Shown here piece by piece: positions 1-7,934 of a stretch of 44,508 bases of DNA. Numbering within the stretch: the first letter of the stretch is position 1; each line of letters begins with the position of its first letter. The position numbers and the translations under genes are program-made. Source of the stretch: Nitrospirae bacterium JdFR-85 (GTDB lineage: Bacteria; Nitrospirota; Thermodesulfovibrionia; Thermodesulfovibrionales; JdFR-85); assembly GCA_002011745.1 (NCBI GenBank), contig MTOU01000026.1, positions 1-44,508 of the forward strand. Direction: 5' to 3'. The notes under the pieces were generated by a model. That model ran no database searches. It worked only from the letters and a program-made list of their open reading frames with translations, and was not told where the DNA came from.

Positions 1-27
1 ATTTTAAAGGTTAAATCTTTTAGGTTT

Positions 28-47
28 AAGGGATGGTTGCCCTTTTT
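28..47 (+). terminator. weak rho-independent terminator of an upstream gene
   Basis: AAGGG at 28-32 can pair with CCCTT at 40-44 across a 7-nt loop, and the stem is followed by TTT. The stem is only 5 bp, so this is a tentative terminator for whatever lies left of the window. Confidence 0.35.
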
Positions 48-106
48 GTCAATTCTGAGGAAACAAGACCTTTTCGTGTAGATTATTTTTGAGGAATGCC
101 GTATTC

Positions 107-135
107 TTGACTAAATAGATCCATACCAGTATACT
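107..135 (+). promoter_or_regulatory. sigma70-type promoter of the solute cluster
   Basis: TTGACT (107-112), a 17-nt spacer and TATACT (130-135) form a near-consensus housekeeping promoter. The predicted start near 142 gives a leader of about 54 nt that ends in the AGGAGG ribosome site before the ATG at 196. Confidence 0.65.
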
Positions 136-195
136 TCTTATTATTCTTTTTGGCCAGGTTTTATAACTGGTGATAATTTTCTCAGGAGGTGGCTA

Positions 196-1407
196 ATGTC
201 AGACTTTTACCAGACAGGCGTAGTAGCAACACTACACAGACTGGGACAACCTGACCTTGACAGAATAGAGGCTGAGCTTTCATGGTACTCCAATGAGAGG
301 CCTATAGCCCTTGTATTACCCTCACTTTTCAGTGAGCTTCAAGGAGAGGCACTTAAAAGAATTGTAGAGGAATTGAAGAATGTTAAATATATACATGAGG
401 TTGTGGTCACCTTAGGACCTTCAAGTAGAGAGGAGTTCCTCTATGCAAAGGAATTCTTCTCTGTACTACCACAGAAGACAAGGATAATCTGGAATACAGG
501 CCCAAGAATATCAGAGATCTATGAATCTATAAAAGAGGCAGAGTTGCCCATTGGTGAGGAGGGTAAAGGAAGGTCTGCCTGGATGGCTTATGGTTATATA
601 CTTTCAGAACAGAGGTTTCATACAATAGTACTGCATGACTGTGATATCCTTACATACAACAGGGAGATGCTTGCAAGGCTATGTTATCCTGTTACAAATC
701 CAAATCTGGATTATCATTTCTGTAAAGGGTATTACAGCAGGGTAACAGATAGGATGCATGGAAGGGTAACAAGGCTTCTTGTCTCTCCTCTTATTCGTGC
801 ATTACAGAAGATACTCGGCTATAATAACCAACTCTTAGCCTTCTTTGATAGCTTTAGATATCCCTTAGCAGGGGAATTTTCTATGGTAACTGACCTCTCA
901 AGAGTTATAAGAATACCTGGAGACTGGGGGCTTGAGGTAGGTGTACTTGCAGAGGTTTACAGGAATACCTCTCTCAGAAGGGTCTGTCAGGTTGATATTG
1001 CAGAAAACTATGAACATAAACATCAAGAACTGTCTCCTGAAGATGCTTCAAAAGGCCTTCATAAGATGTGTGTTGATATCTGTAAATCTCTCTTTAGGAC
1101 ACTCGCCTCTGAAGGAGTAGTATTCTCTGAGGGTTTTTTCAATACCCTTATAGCTACCTATATGAGAACAGCACAGGATATGTTAAAAAGATACGAGGAT
1201 GATGCAGCCATTAATGGATTATTTTTTGACAGACATGAGGAGAGCCTTGCTGTGGAGACATTCACAAAGGGTATAAAGAAGGCAGCAGAGATAATAATGG
1301 AGGACCCTCTTGGAGTGCCTCTTATATCAAGCTGGGACAGGGTAACCTCAGCAGTGCCTGATATACTCAATAGAATAAGAAAGGCGGTTGAAGAGGACAA
1401 TGAGTGA
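196..1407 (+). CDS. gpgS: glucosyl-3-phosphoglycerate synthase-like glycosyltransferase
   Basis: This 403-aa protein resembles GT81/GT2-type enzymes that transfer glucose from an NDP-sugar to 3-phosphoglycerate, the first step to the solute glucosylglycerate. It shows the N-terminal VATLHRLG segment typical of these synthases and a metal-binding D148-C-D150 (DXD) inside a GT-A fold. No signal peptide or membrane segment is seen, so it is cytoplasmic. The ATG at 196 follows an AGGAGG at good spacing. It opens a + strand cluster with a mechanosensitive channel and trehalose genes, which fits osmotic or heat protection. No glucosyl-3-phosphoglycerate phosphatase is visible nearby. The acceptor could instead be mannosyl- or another glycerate; the family call is firmer than the substrate. 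Confidence 0.75.
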   Translation: MSDFYQTGVVATLHRLGQPDLDRIEAELSWYSNERPIALVLPSLFSELQGEALKRIVEELKNVKYIHEVVVTLGPSSREEFLYAKEFFSVLPQKTRIIWNTGPRISEIYESIKEAELPIGEEGKGRSAWMAYGYILSEQRFHTIVLHDCDILTYNREMLARLCYPVTNPNLDYHFCKGYYSRVTDRMHGRVTRLLVSPLIRALQKILGYNNQLLAFFDSFRYPLAGEFSMVTDLSRVIRIPGDWGLEVGVLAEVYRNTSLRRVCQVDIAENYEHKHQELSPEDASKGLHKMCVDICKSLFRTLASEGVVFSEGFFNTLIATYMRTAQDMLKRYEDDAAINGLFFDRHEESLAVETFTKGIKKAAEIIMEDPLGVPLISSWDRVTSAVPDILNRIRKAVEEDNE

Positions 1408-1411
1408 TTTA

Positions 1412-1420
1412 TGATATAAT
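1412..1420 (+). promoter_or_regulatory. extended -10 promoter of the MscS gene, probably leaderless
   Basis: TGATATAAT is a perfect extended -10 (TGnTATAAT) lying between the upstream stop codon and the ATG at 1430. Only 9 nt separate the hexamer from the ATG and no Shine-Dalgarno is present, so the transcript would begin about 3 nt before the start codon. The same 11-mer (TATGATATAAT) at the same distance precedes the HDOD gene at 22224. Confidence 0.6.
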
Positions 1421-1429
1421 AGAATACCT

Positions 1430-2485
1430 ATGCAAGAGTTGATTGAGATAAAAGATATAATAGTGCCTATTCTTGTCATCTTTTTCACCTTAACTGTACT
1501 TCTTATCGTAAGAGCTTTTCTAATACGTTTTCTACAAAAGTTCGCAAAAAAGACAGAGAGCAAGATTGATGATATTATAATAAAGGCAACAAGATTCCCG
1601 TCTATACTCTGGGCCTTTGCAATTGCCCTCTATATTGGTATTGCTATATCTCCAATCCCTGAAAAGTTTGGGTTTTACATTAACAGAAGTATATTTGTAT
1701 TTCTCATTCTTTCAATAACGATTGTTGCTGCTAACCTTTCAAGCAAACTCTTCAGAGAGTATTTAAACCGTGGAGTAGTTCAGATGCCTGCCACAGGACT
1801 TGTTAATGCTACTGTGAAAGGGCTGATACTTATAATAGGATTTCTCTTTATCTTAAGTGGTCTTGGTATCTCTATTACTCCTCTGATAACAGCTCTCGGA
1901 GTTGGTGGATTGGCTGTTGCCTTGGCTCTTCAGGATACTCTGGCGAATCTCTTTGCAGGGATTCATATAATTATGGAACGTAGCATCCGGGTTGGGGATT
2001 TTATAAAGCTTGAGACAGGAGAGCAGGGATATGTTGATGATATAACCTGGAGGGCGACAAGGATAAGAATGCTCCCTAATAATACCGTCATTATTCCCAA
2101 CAGTAAACTCGCTCAGAGTATTATCACAAACTATTATCTTCCTGAAAAACGCATGTCTCTGCTTATTCCTATTGGGGTGAGCTATTCCTCTGATCCTGAA
2201 CATGTGGAAAGGGTGCTGATTGAGGAGACAATGAAGGCAGCAGATGAGATACCAGGACTTCTGAAGGAACCCAAGCCTTTCGTCAGGTTTATCCCTGGAT
2301 TTGGAGAGAGTTCCTTGGACTTTACTCTCATATGCCAGGTAGCTGAGTTTGTTGACCAGTACCTGGTGCAACATGAGTTGAGGAAGAGAATATTCAAACG
2401 CTTCCAGCAAGAAGGAATTGAGATACCATTCCCCCACAGAACAGTATACCTTAGAGAAGAGAAAGATTGGGATAAATCGCTTTAA
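1430..2485 (+). CDS. MscS-family small-conductance mechanosensitive channel
   Basis: This 351-aa membrane protein has hydrophobic N-terminal helices followed by the MscS pore helix, visible as the glycine/alanine-rich GVGGLAVALALQDTLANL. The beta domain then begins at RVGDFIKLE and includes the conserved W-R-x-T-R-I-R and IPNS elements. Such channels open when membrane tension rises and release solutes after hypo-osmotic shock. The cytosolic C-terminal domain is complete. It sits 22 bp after the glycosyltransferase and 10 bp before the DUF5752 gene, so it may share their transcript as well as having its own promoter. Placing a release valve inside a solute-synthesis cluster fits osmotic balance. 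No ribosome-binding site precedes the ATG. Confidence 0.9.
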   Translation: MQELIEIKDIIVPILVIFFTLTVLLIVRAFLIRFLQKFAKKTESKIDDIIIKATRFPSILWAFAIALYIGIAISPIPEKFGFYINRSIFVFLILSITIVAANLSSKLFREYLNRGVVQMPATGLVNATVKGLILIIGFLFILSGLGISITPLITALGVGGLAVALALQDTLANLFAGIHIIMERSIRVGDFIKLETGEQGYVDDITWRATRIRMLPNNTVIIPNSKLAQSIITNYYLPEKRMSLLIPIGVSYSSDPEHVERVLIEETMKAADEIPGLLKEPKPFVRFIPGFGESSLDFTLICQVAEFVDQYLVQHELRKRIFKRFQQEGIEIPFPHRTVYLREEKDWDKSL

Positions 2486-2495
2486 TTATAAAATA

Positions 2496-3143
2496 ATGTT
2501 CGAATTTAAAAGCTGTATAAATATAATCAAGTCTACTGGTAAAAAGGCACATACTCTACAAGAACTAAGAGAACACCTAACCACTATCAGTGACGAGAGC
2601 ATATATCATCATGTCTATGAGTACTTCCTGAAAGGTCATAGACTCCTCTTCACAAATGACTTTGCCCAGTGGGTAGGAGACAACCTCGAAGATAGTGTAT
2701 TGTCCGAAAGACTCTCTAATATTGATCCCTATGCCTTCTCAACTGTTTCAGAACTTAGACAGGAGATAATAAACACCATTGATAACCACTTAAAGGAATC
2801 TCCTCTACCACGAGAGGCAAGACCCGGTGAAGAGTTCTATTTTAATGAGTCAGTGACTATTATATATCCTGTAGGTATAAGGGTGAGAAACCTGGCAGAG
2901 TTTCTTATTGCGATTCAACACATTGACAGAGGTTGTATCTACTATCATTTCTACGAAGCAAGAACACGGCTTGGAAACACTATGGATGACTTCTCCATGT
3001 GGATAGAGTATGCACTTCACAAGAAAGAACTTGCGGATAAAATAAGGGCAATAGACCCATTTATGCATGATATTGAGGGTATAAGGCATCGTATCACCAA
3101 TCTGGTAAAAGAAGAAGTTACAAAGGATATGGAGACGGTTTGA
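2496..3143 (+). CDS. DUF5752 family protein with internal duplication
   Basis: The start chosen is the ATG at 2496, 10 bp after the channel gene; an in-frame upstream extension would overlap that gene and lacks family similarity. The 215-aa product looks soluble. It matches my memory of DUF5752, starting with F-x-F-K-S-C and then TGKKAHTLQEL. Two related halves are visible: residues about 3-98 contain SIYHHVYEYF (36-45) and NDFAQW (54-59), and residues about 116-205 contain CIYYHFYEAR (147-156) and DDFSMW (164-169). Each half ends near an IDP motif followed by a helix. The function is unknown. The gene is embedded between MscS and trehalose synthase genes, which suggests a role in solute synthesis or its control; that is inference. 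Confidence 0.75.
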   Translation: MFEFKSCINIIKSTGKKAHTLQELREHLTTISDESIYHHVYEYFLKGHRLLFTNDFAQWVGDNLEDSVLSERLSNIDPYAFSTVSELRQEIINTIDNHLKESPLPREARPGEEFYFNESVTIIYPVGIRVRNLAEFLIAIQHIDRGCIYYHFYEARTRLGNTMDDFSMWIEYALHKKELADKIRAIDPFMHDIEGIRHRITNLVKEEVTKDMETV

Positions 3144-3144
3144 G

Positions 3145-4365
3145 ATGCTGAACGAATATGTGGGGATAGCTCCAAAGGGAGATCTTATCCTTATAAAGAG
3201 GCTCTGTGAGAAACTGAGGGGGAGAGATTTTTTACATATAAACTCTACAAGGGCAGGTGGTGGAGTTGCAGAGATACTGCAGAGGATGATCCCACTCTTG
3301 CAGGAGCTTGGTATAAATGCGAGGTGGGAGGTGATAGAGGGAGACAAGAGATTCTTCGATATTACAAAAAAGATTCATAATGCCTTACAGGGTTTTACAG
3401 AGGTTCTTACAGAGGAGATGTGGGAATATTATTTCTATGTGAATAAAGAGAACTCTTCCAAGATTGAGTTAGGAGCTGACGCGGTTTTTATTCATGATCC
3501 ACAACCTGCGCCTCTTGTGAAATTCAGACCTTCTAAGAGAAGAGGGATCTGGTTCTGGAGATGTCACATAGATCTATCTAATCCCCAGAAAGAGATATGT
3601 GACCGTCTGATGGAATATTATAATGAATATGATGCCTCGGTGTTTTCTGTCTCCAACTTTGCAATAGGGGAAAAATCACTCGAATTTATTATACCTCCTT
3701 CAATAGACCCTCTAAGTGACAAAAATGTAGAGCTTACAGAGAAGGAGATTGAAGATATCCTTTCTCCCTATAATATCCCTCTTGACAGACCCATGATACT
3801 GCAGGTATCAAGATTTGATAGATTTAAGGATCCCATAGGTGTTATAAAGGCATACAGGAATGTAAAAAAATACAATGATTGTATCCTTGTACTCGCGGGC
3901 AGCCCTGCTACAGATGACCCTGAAGGAGAGGTCGTCTTAAATGAGGTTAAGGAGTTTGCTGCAGATGATCCAGATATTTTTATACTTATGCTTCCTCCTT
4001 TCAGTGATAAGGTGATCAATGCACTCCAGAGAGCAGCAACAATAGTTCTTCAGAAATCTATAAAGGAAGGTTTTGGGCTTACTGTCTCAGAGGCGATGTG
4101 GAAGGGGAAGCCTGTGATAGGTGGTGCAGTGGGTGGGATTCCATTGCAGATAATCCATAGAGTAACAGGGTTTTTGGTACATTCAATAGAAGGAGCTGCA
4201 TTCAGAATAAGACAATTTCTTAACAGTCCTGAGATGATAAAGAGGATGGGGGAAGCAGGTAGGGAGCATGTGAGAGAGAATTTCTTGATAACTCGTCAGA
4301 TTAGAGATTATCTCTCACTCTGGTACTATATGGAAACAGGTATGAAAAGTGTATTTGAGGTATGA
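3145..4365 (+). CDS. treT: trehalose synthase TreT-like glycosyltransferase (GT4)
   Basis: This 406-aa GT-B fold enzyme resembles TreT, which makes trehalose in one step from NDP-glucose and glucose. The N-terminal half has HINSTRAGGGVAE and GINARWEVIEGDKRFF, both characteristic of TreT-like proteins. The C-terminal half carries the retaining GT4 EX7E motif in KEGFGLTVSEAMW. No signal peptide is seen. The ATG lies one base after the DUF5752 stop, and the gene's last four bases overlap the next start (ATGA), so translation is likely coupled. The length is normal for the family. It is a second, independent route to trehalose beside the downstream synthase/phosphatase. The enzyme may work reversibly, and the exact sugar nucleotide cannot be read from sequence. 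Confidence 0.8.
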   Translation: MLNEYVGIAPKGDLILIKRLCEKLRGRDFLHINSTRAGGGVAEILQRMIPLLQELGINARWEVIEGDKRFFDITKKIHNALQGFTEVLTEEMWEYYFYVNKENSSKIELGADAVFIHDPQPAPLVKFRPSKRRGIWFWRCHIDLSNPQKEICDRLMEYYNEYDASVFSVSNFAIGEKSLEFIIPPSIDPLSDKNVELTEKEIEDILSPYNIPLDRPMILQVSRFDRFKDPIGVIKAYRNVKKYNDCILVLAGSPATDDPEGEVVLNEVKEFAADDPDIFILMLPPFSDKVINALQRAATIVLQKSIKEGFGLTVSEAMWKGKPVIGGAVGGIPLQIIHRVTGFLVHSIEGAAFRIRQFLNSPEMIKRMGEAGREHVRENFLITRQIRDYLSLWYYMETGMKSVFEV

Positions 4366-6608
4366 TCTCAAATAAACTAAAGGCATTTCTTGACGGAGGG
4401 TTTGCAGAGAAGCCCTTGGTAGTGGTTACTAACAGGGAGCCCTATATCCATAAAAAGACCAACTCGGGTATAAAATATGAAGCTGCTGCAGGTGGAGTGG
4501 CTACGGCATTGGATGATGTGATGAAGGCTACTGGAGGGGTCTGGGTCGCCTGGGGTAGTGGTTCTGCAGACAAGGATGTGGTGGATGATAATAACAGTAT
4601 CTGGGTTCCTCCTGATGAACCTTCTTATATCTTAAAGCGTGTATGGCTTACGCCTTCACAGGTAGAGAATTACTACAATGGTTATTCTAACAGGGTCCTC
4701 TGGCCCCTCTGTCATATTGCACTCGAACGGGTCTATTTTAAAGAAAAATACTGGAAGGCATACAGAGAGGTGAATGAACTTTTTGCTAACTCTGTAATAG
4801 AGATTTCTGAGGATAATCCTGTTGTTTGGATACATGATTATCATCTATGCCTTGTTCCTGCTATCTTGAGACAGAGGAATCCCAACCTGACAATTGCACA
4901 TTTCTGGCATATACCATGGCCAGACTGGAGTGTGTTCAGGATATGTCCCCAGGCTGAAGAGCTTATTAAAGGGCTTCTTGGATGTGATCTGATCGGATTC
5001 CAGATTCCCCTTTTTGTAAAAAACTTCTTAGACTGTGTGAGCGAATGTCTTCCTGCTGCAGATGTTGATTACTTTCATTCTACCGTAAGGTTTGATGGAC
5101 ATCTCACCAATGTGAAGACATTCCCAATAAGTATTGATTTTGAAAAGTTTGATAGCACTGCATCAGATAAAAGTATCGAGAGAAAGATTAAAGAGATCAA
5201 AAGGGAGTATAATCTCGAGAATAAATATATTGGGATCGGCGTAGACAGATTAGAGTATACCAAGGCACTTATTAAAAGGCTACAGGCGATTGATCTCTTT
5301 TTTGAGAAATACAGGAGCATGAGAGAGAGATTTACATTTATCCAGATATCTGCATCCACCCGTATGCAAGAACCCTATCTAAGCTATAAAAAGGCTGTAG
5401 AGAAGATGATCGGAAAGATAAACGAGAAATTCTCAACTGACAGATGGAAACCAGTGATTTATCTTGACAAGAAGCTCTCTTATCCGGAACTTGTTGCCTT
5501 CTATAGAATGGCAGATGTTGCAATTATCAGTTCTATATATGATGGTATGAATCTTGTTGCAAAGGAATATATAGCCTCACAGATTGATAGAAAAGGGACC
5601 CTTATATTAAGTGAGCTTGCCGGGGCAGCAGAGGAACTTGAGGGTGCCATACTGATTAATCCTTATGATATAGAGAGCTTCGCAAAAAGTATATATAAGG
5701 CTTTGAAGATGTCATTCCAAGAGAAACAGAAGAGGATGGATATGATGAGAGAGCATGTAAAGGAGCATGATATATATAACTGGATCTCTGAGATTCTGAA
5801 GGAGATAATGATTCTTTCCTCAATCAAGAATAAAAAATGCCTTTATCTTTATAACAATCTGGATGAAGTATATACAACCCTTAAGGACAGAGATCTCTTT
5901 CTATTTTTGGATTACGATGGAACACTAACCCCAATAGTAGATTCTCCTGAAAAGGCGATGTTATCAGAGAGTATGAAGAGGACTGTAAAGGCTATTGCCG
6001 ATTATATCCCTGTGGCAGTAATAAGTGGCAGGGCCTTAGATGATATTAGAGAAAGGGTAGGGATAGAGGGGATTATATATGCAGGTAATCATGGTGCAGA
6101 GATATGGGATGGAGAGAAGGTGATCGTGAGTTATGAGGCAGAGACCACAAGACATATTCTTCAGGACTTTCTTGAGAGGTTAAAAAAAGTTCTCTCTCCC
6201 TTAAGAGGAGTAATTATTGAGGATAAAGGAGTAACCGCCAGTATTCACTACAGACAGGTGAGTATCAAAAACTTGAGTAAGCTTTTTAGGCTATTTAATG
6301 AGGTGGCAGAGGAATTTAAGGATATCTTCCGTATAACAACTGGCAAAAAGGTTTTTGAGATAAGACCCCTCAGTGCCTGGAATAAGGGAGATGCAGTGAA
6401 TTGGCTTTTAGATAGATTTGGGCCTGAAAGAATGCCCATTTATATAGGGGATGATGTAACTGATGAGGATGCCTTCCATACCATTGAAGGCAGAGGCGTT
6501 TCTATAGGTGTTGGAATAAACTGTAATGCTGATTATTATCTAAGAAGTCAATCAGAAGTGGAGAGATTTCTCAGAGAGCTTGTCACTTATCTTTCCAACA
6601 ATTGTTAA
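4362..6608 (+). CDS. bifunctional trehalose-6-phosphate synthase / phosphatase
   Basis: The 748-aa protein fuses a GT20 glycosyltransferase (about residues 15-490) to a HAD-type trehalose phosphatase (about 510-745). The GT20 part begins with VVTNREPYIH, has AAGGVATALD as its glycine loop and GVDRLEYTKAL in the sugar-nucleotide region. The phosphatase part shows the catalytic D517-Y-D519-G-T motif, an ISGR segment and the metal-binding GDDVTDEDAF around D697-D698. It should convert NDP-glucose and glucose-6-phosphate to trehalose-6-phosphate and then to trehalose in the cytoplasm. It overlaps treT by 4 nt and ends the cluster. Related GT20 enzymes make glucosylglycerol-phosphate, so the acceptor is likely but not proven. 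Confidence 0.88.
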   Translation: MISNKLKAFLDGGFAEKPLVVVTNREPYIHKKTNSGIKYEAAAGGVATALDDVMKATGGVWVAWGSGSADKDVVDDNNSIWVPPDEPSYILKRVWLTPSQVENYYNGYSNRVLWPLCHIALERVYFKEKYWKAYREVNELFANSVIEISEDNPVVWIHDYHLCLVPAILRQRNPNLTIAHFWHIPWPDWSVFRICPQAEELIKGLLGCDLIGFQIPLFVKNFLDCVSECLPAADVDYFHSTVRFDGHLTNVKTFPISIDFEKFDSTASDKSIERKIKEIKREYNLENKYIGIGVDRLEYTKALIKRLQAIDLFFEKYRSMRERFTFIQISASTRMQEPYLSYKKAVEKMIGKINEKFSTDRWKPVIYLDKKLSYPELVAFYRMADVAIISSIYDGMNLVAKEYIASQIDRKGTLILSELAGAAEELEGAILINPYDIESFAKSIYKALKMSFQEKQKRMDMMREHVKEHDIYNWISEILKEIMILSSIKNKKCLYLYNNLDEVYTTLKDRDLFLFLDYDGTLTPIVDSPEKAMLSESMKRTVKAIADYIPVAVISGRALDDIRERVGIEGIIYAGNHGAEIWDGEKVIVSYEAETTRHILQDFLERLKKVLSPLRGVIIEDKGVTASIHYRQVSIKNLSKLFRLFNEVAEEFKDIFRITTGKKVFEIRPLSAWNKGDAVNWLLDRFGPERMPIYIGDDVTDEDAFHTIEGRGVSIGVGINCNADYYLRSQSEVERFLRELVTYLSNNC

Positions 6609-6632
6609 TCTCATATTTTTAGTTAAAGGACT

Positions 6633-7877
6633 TCACCTTTGTGCCTGTAGAGTTTGAGGAACACCTGATAGTTTATTCATCATGTATTGTAGACTTTTTA
6701 CCCTTTTTGAGAAGATATCCATTCTGTTTTTCGGAACAGCCTTGGCTCTTGGCAGAGACATTTTAAGGGGATTTACAAACTTTCCAAAACGTTTTACCCT
6801 ATAGTCCAGATGGGGACCTGTAGCCATTCCTGTAGCCCCAACATAACCTATAATCTCTCCCTGTTTTACTTTCTTCCCTCTTCTTATACCCTTTTTTATC
6901 CTTGAAAGATGTCCATAATAGGTCTCATAACCATTGGGATGGCGTATTATCACACATTTACCATAATGACCCTTCCAACCCGCGAACTTCACTGTACCAT
7001 CGCCTGCTGAAGATACAGGAGTTCCGTAGGGTGCGGCATAATCCACACCCAGGTGGGGTCTATAAATCTTGAGTATAGGATGCTTTCTACGATAAGAAAA
7101 GCGGGAACTAATATATCTGAATCTAAGAGGAGCCCTTAATAATGCCTTCTTGAGAGATCTTCCTTTGCTGTCAAAATAGCCGGGTTTGCCGTCTATTTCG
7201 AATCTGTAAGCCTCATAACGCCTGCCATTGTTAACAAATTCAGCAGCAAGAATGTTTCCAAAACCTTTAAATACATTATCGAGCCACAGTTCCTCTACAA
7301 GCATCTTGAAGCTATCTCCCTCTCTCAATTCTGTTACAAAATCAATCTCTGACTCAAAGATATCTGCAAGTTCGAATGCAAGCCTAAGATGTTCTCTTGT
7401 CTCTCCTACTGCATATATGAGATTGTCTTTTATAGTGCCTGACAGAAGAGTATATCTCTTTGTATAAGGTACCTCTACTAATTCTGCATAAAAGCCATCT
7501 TCACCTCTGTAGACATTCAAATACTTGTTGTCGTTTACGGAATACTTAAGGCTTTCTATCATTTCTTTAGATTCGGCCTTTTTAGTAATAATTATGTAGG
7601 ATCTGCGAGGTTTTACCTTTGCAAGATTGAACACATCTTTTGAGGCATTGTATATTTCCTGTAATTCTGATAATGCCAGTCCTTCCTTTTTGAAAATATC
7701 ATAAAAGGTTTCACCTCTTCTCACAAGTCCTGCAATCTCTCTTTTATGTTCACTTCTGTCGTGTTCTATAATTAAGGAGAGCTGTTTATCTGCAGAGCCG
7801 CGTTCTGAAGGAGCTATCTGGTAAAAGAGAAGGACTACAATTGCCAGAAGCCCTACAAGAAAAGAAGACTTTTTCAT
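6633..7877 (-). CDS. M23 family cell-wall endopeptidase (MepM/Csd3-like)
   Basis: The ATG at 7877 gives a 414-aa protein starting MKKSSFLVGLLAIVVLLFY, a signal anchor. The upstream in-frame TTG at 7901 would overlap the -10 box and is rejected. After the anchor come a LysM/OapA-like region (RRGETFYDIFKK) and a C-terminal M23 metallopeptidase with H-x-x-x-D in HLGVDYAAP. It should cut peptide crosslinks in periplasmic peptidoglycan. The second zinc motif reads GPHLDYRV, with Asp where many M23 enzymes have His (HxH); I believe this variant recurs in related proteins. The gene is convergent with the trehalose cluster (24 bp apart) and divergent from the VanZ gene. Confidence 0.88.
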   Translation of the reverse strand: MKKSSFLVGLLAIVVLLFYQIAPSERGSADKQLSLIIEHDRSEHKREIAGLVRRGETFYDIFKKEGLALSELQEIYNASKDVFNLAKVKPRRSYIIITKKAESKEMIESLKYSVNDNKYLNVYRGEDGFYAELVEVPYTKRYTLLSGTIKDNLIYAVGETREHLRLAFELADIFESEIDFVTELREGDSFKMLVEELWLDNVFKGFGNILAAEFVNNGRRYEAYRFEIDGKPGYFDSKGRSLKKALLRAPLRFRYISSRFSYRRKHPILKIYRPHLGVDYAAPYGTPVSSAGDGTVKFAGWKGHYGKCVIIRHPNGYETYYGHLSRIKKGIRRGKKVKQGEIIGYVGATGMATGPHLDYRVKRFGKFVNPLKMSLPRAKAVPKNRMDIFSKRVKSLQYMMNKLSGVPQTLQAQR

Positions 7878-7884
7878 GTGGTTT

Positions 7885-7914
7885 ATTATATTTATTTGCA
7901 AAAACTTTTTTCAA
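7885..7914 (-). promoter_or_regulatory. promoter of the M23 peptidase gene, probably leaderless
   Basis: On the minus strand, TTGAAA (7909-7914), an 18-nt spacer and a perfect TATAAT (7885-7890) lie just before the ATG at 7877. Only 7 nt separate the hexamer from the start codon and no Shine-Dalgarno fits between them. Confidence 0.65.
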
Positions 7915-7925
7915 GAAACTATAAT
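7896..7925 (+). promoter_or_regulatory. promoter of the VanZ gene, probably leaderless
   Basis: TTGCAA (7896-7901), an 18-nt spacer and a perfect TATAAT (7920-7925) precede the ATG at 7935 by 9 nt. It overlaps the divergent M23 promoter, so the two polymerases would compete for the same 41 bp. Confidence 0.65.
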
Positions 7926-7934
7926 TATTCGGTA

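Noticed and set aside
1853-2437. Long open frame on the minus strand inside the MscS gene (194 codons)
   Set aside because: It lies fully within a well-conserved channel gene, has odd composition with many Cys, His and Asn, and lacks a ribosome site or any recognisable motif.
2418-2495. Longer start for the DUF5752 protein
   Set aside because: The added 26 residues are in a frame overlapping the channel gene, do not resemble the family, and the family-like sequence begins at the ATG at 2496.
2850-3347. 165-codon minus-strand frame across the DUF5752/treT junction
   Set aside because: It is antisense to two genes with clear family motifs; its Cys- and Ser-rich product looks like a reading shadow.
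7878-7934. Upstream starts for VanZ (GTG at 7878) and for the M23 gene (TTG at 7901)
   Set aside because: Both would read through the -10 boxes of the divergent promoters; the inner ATGs give normal membrane or signal segments.
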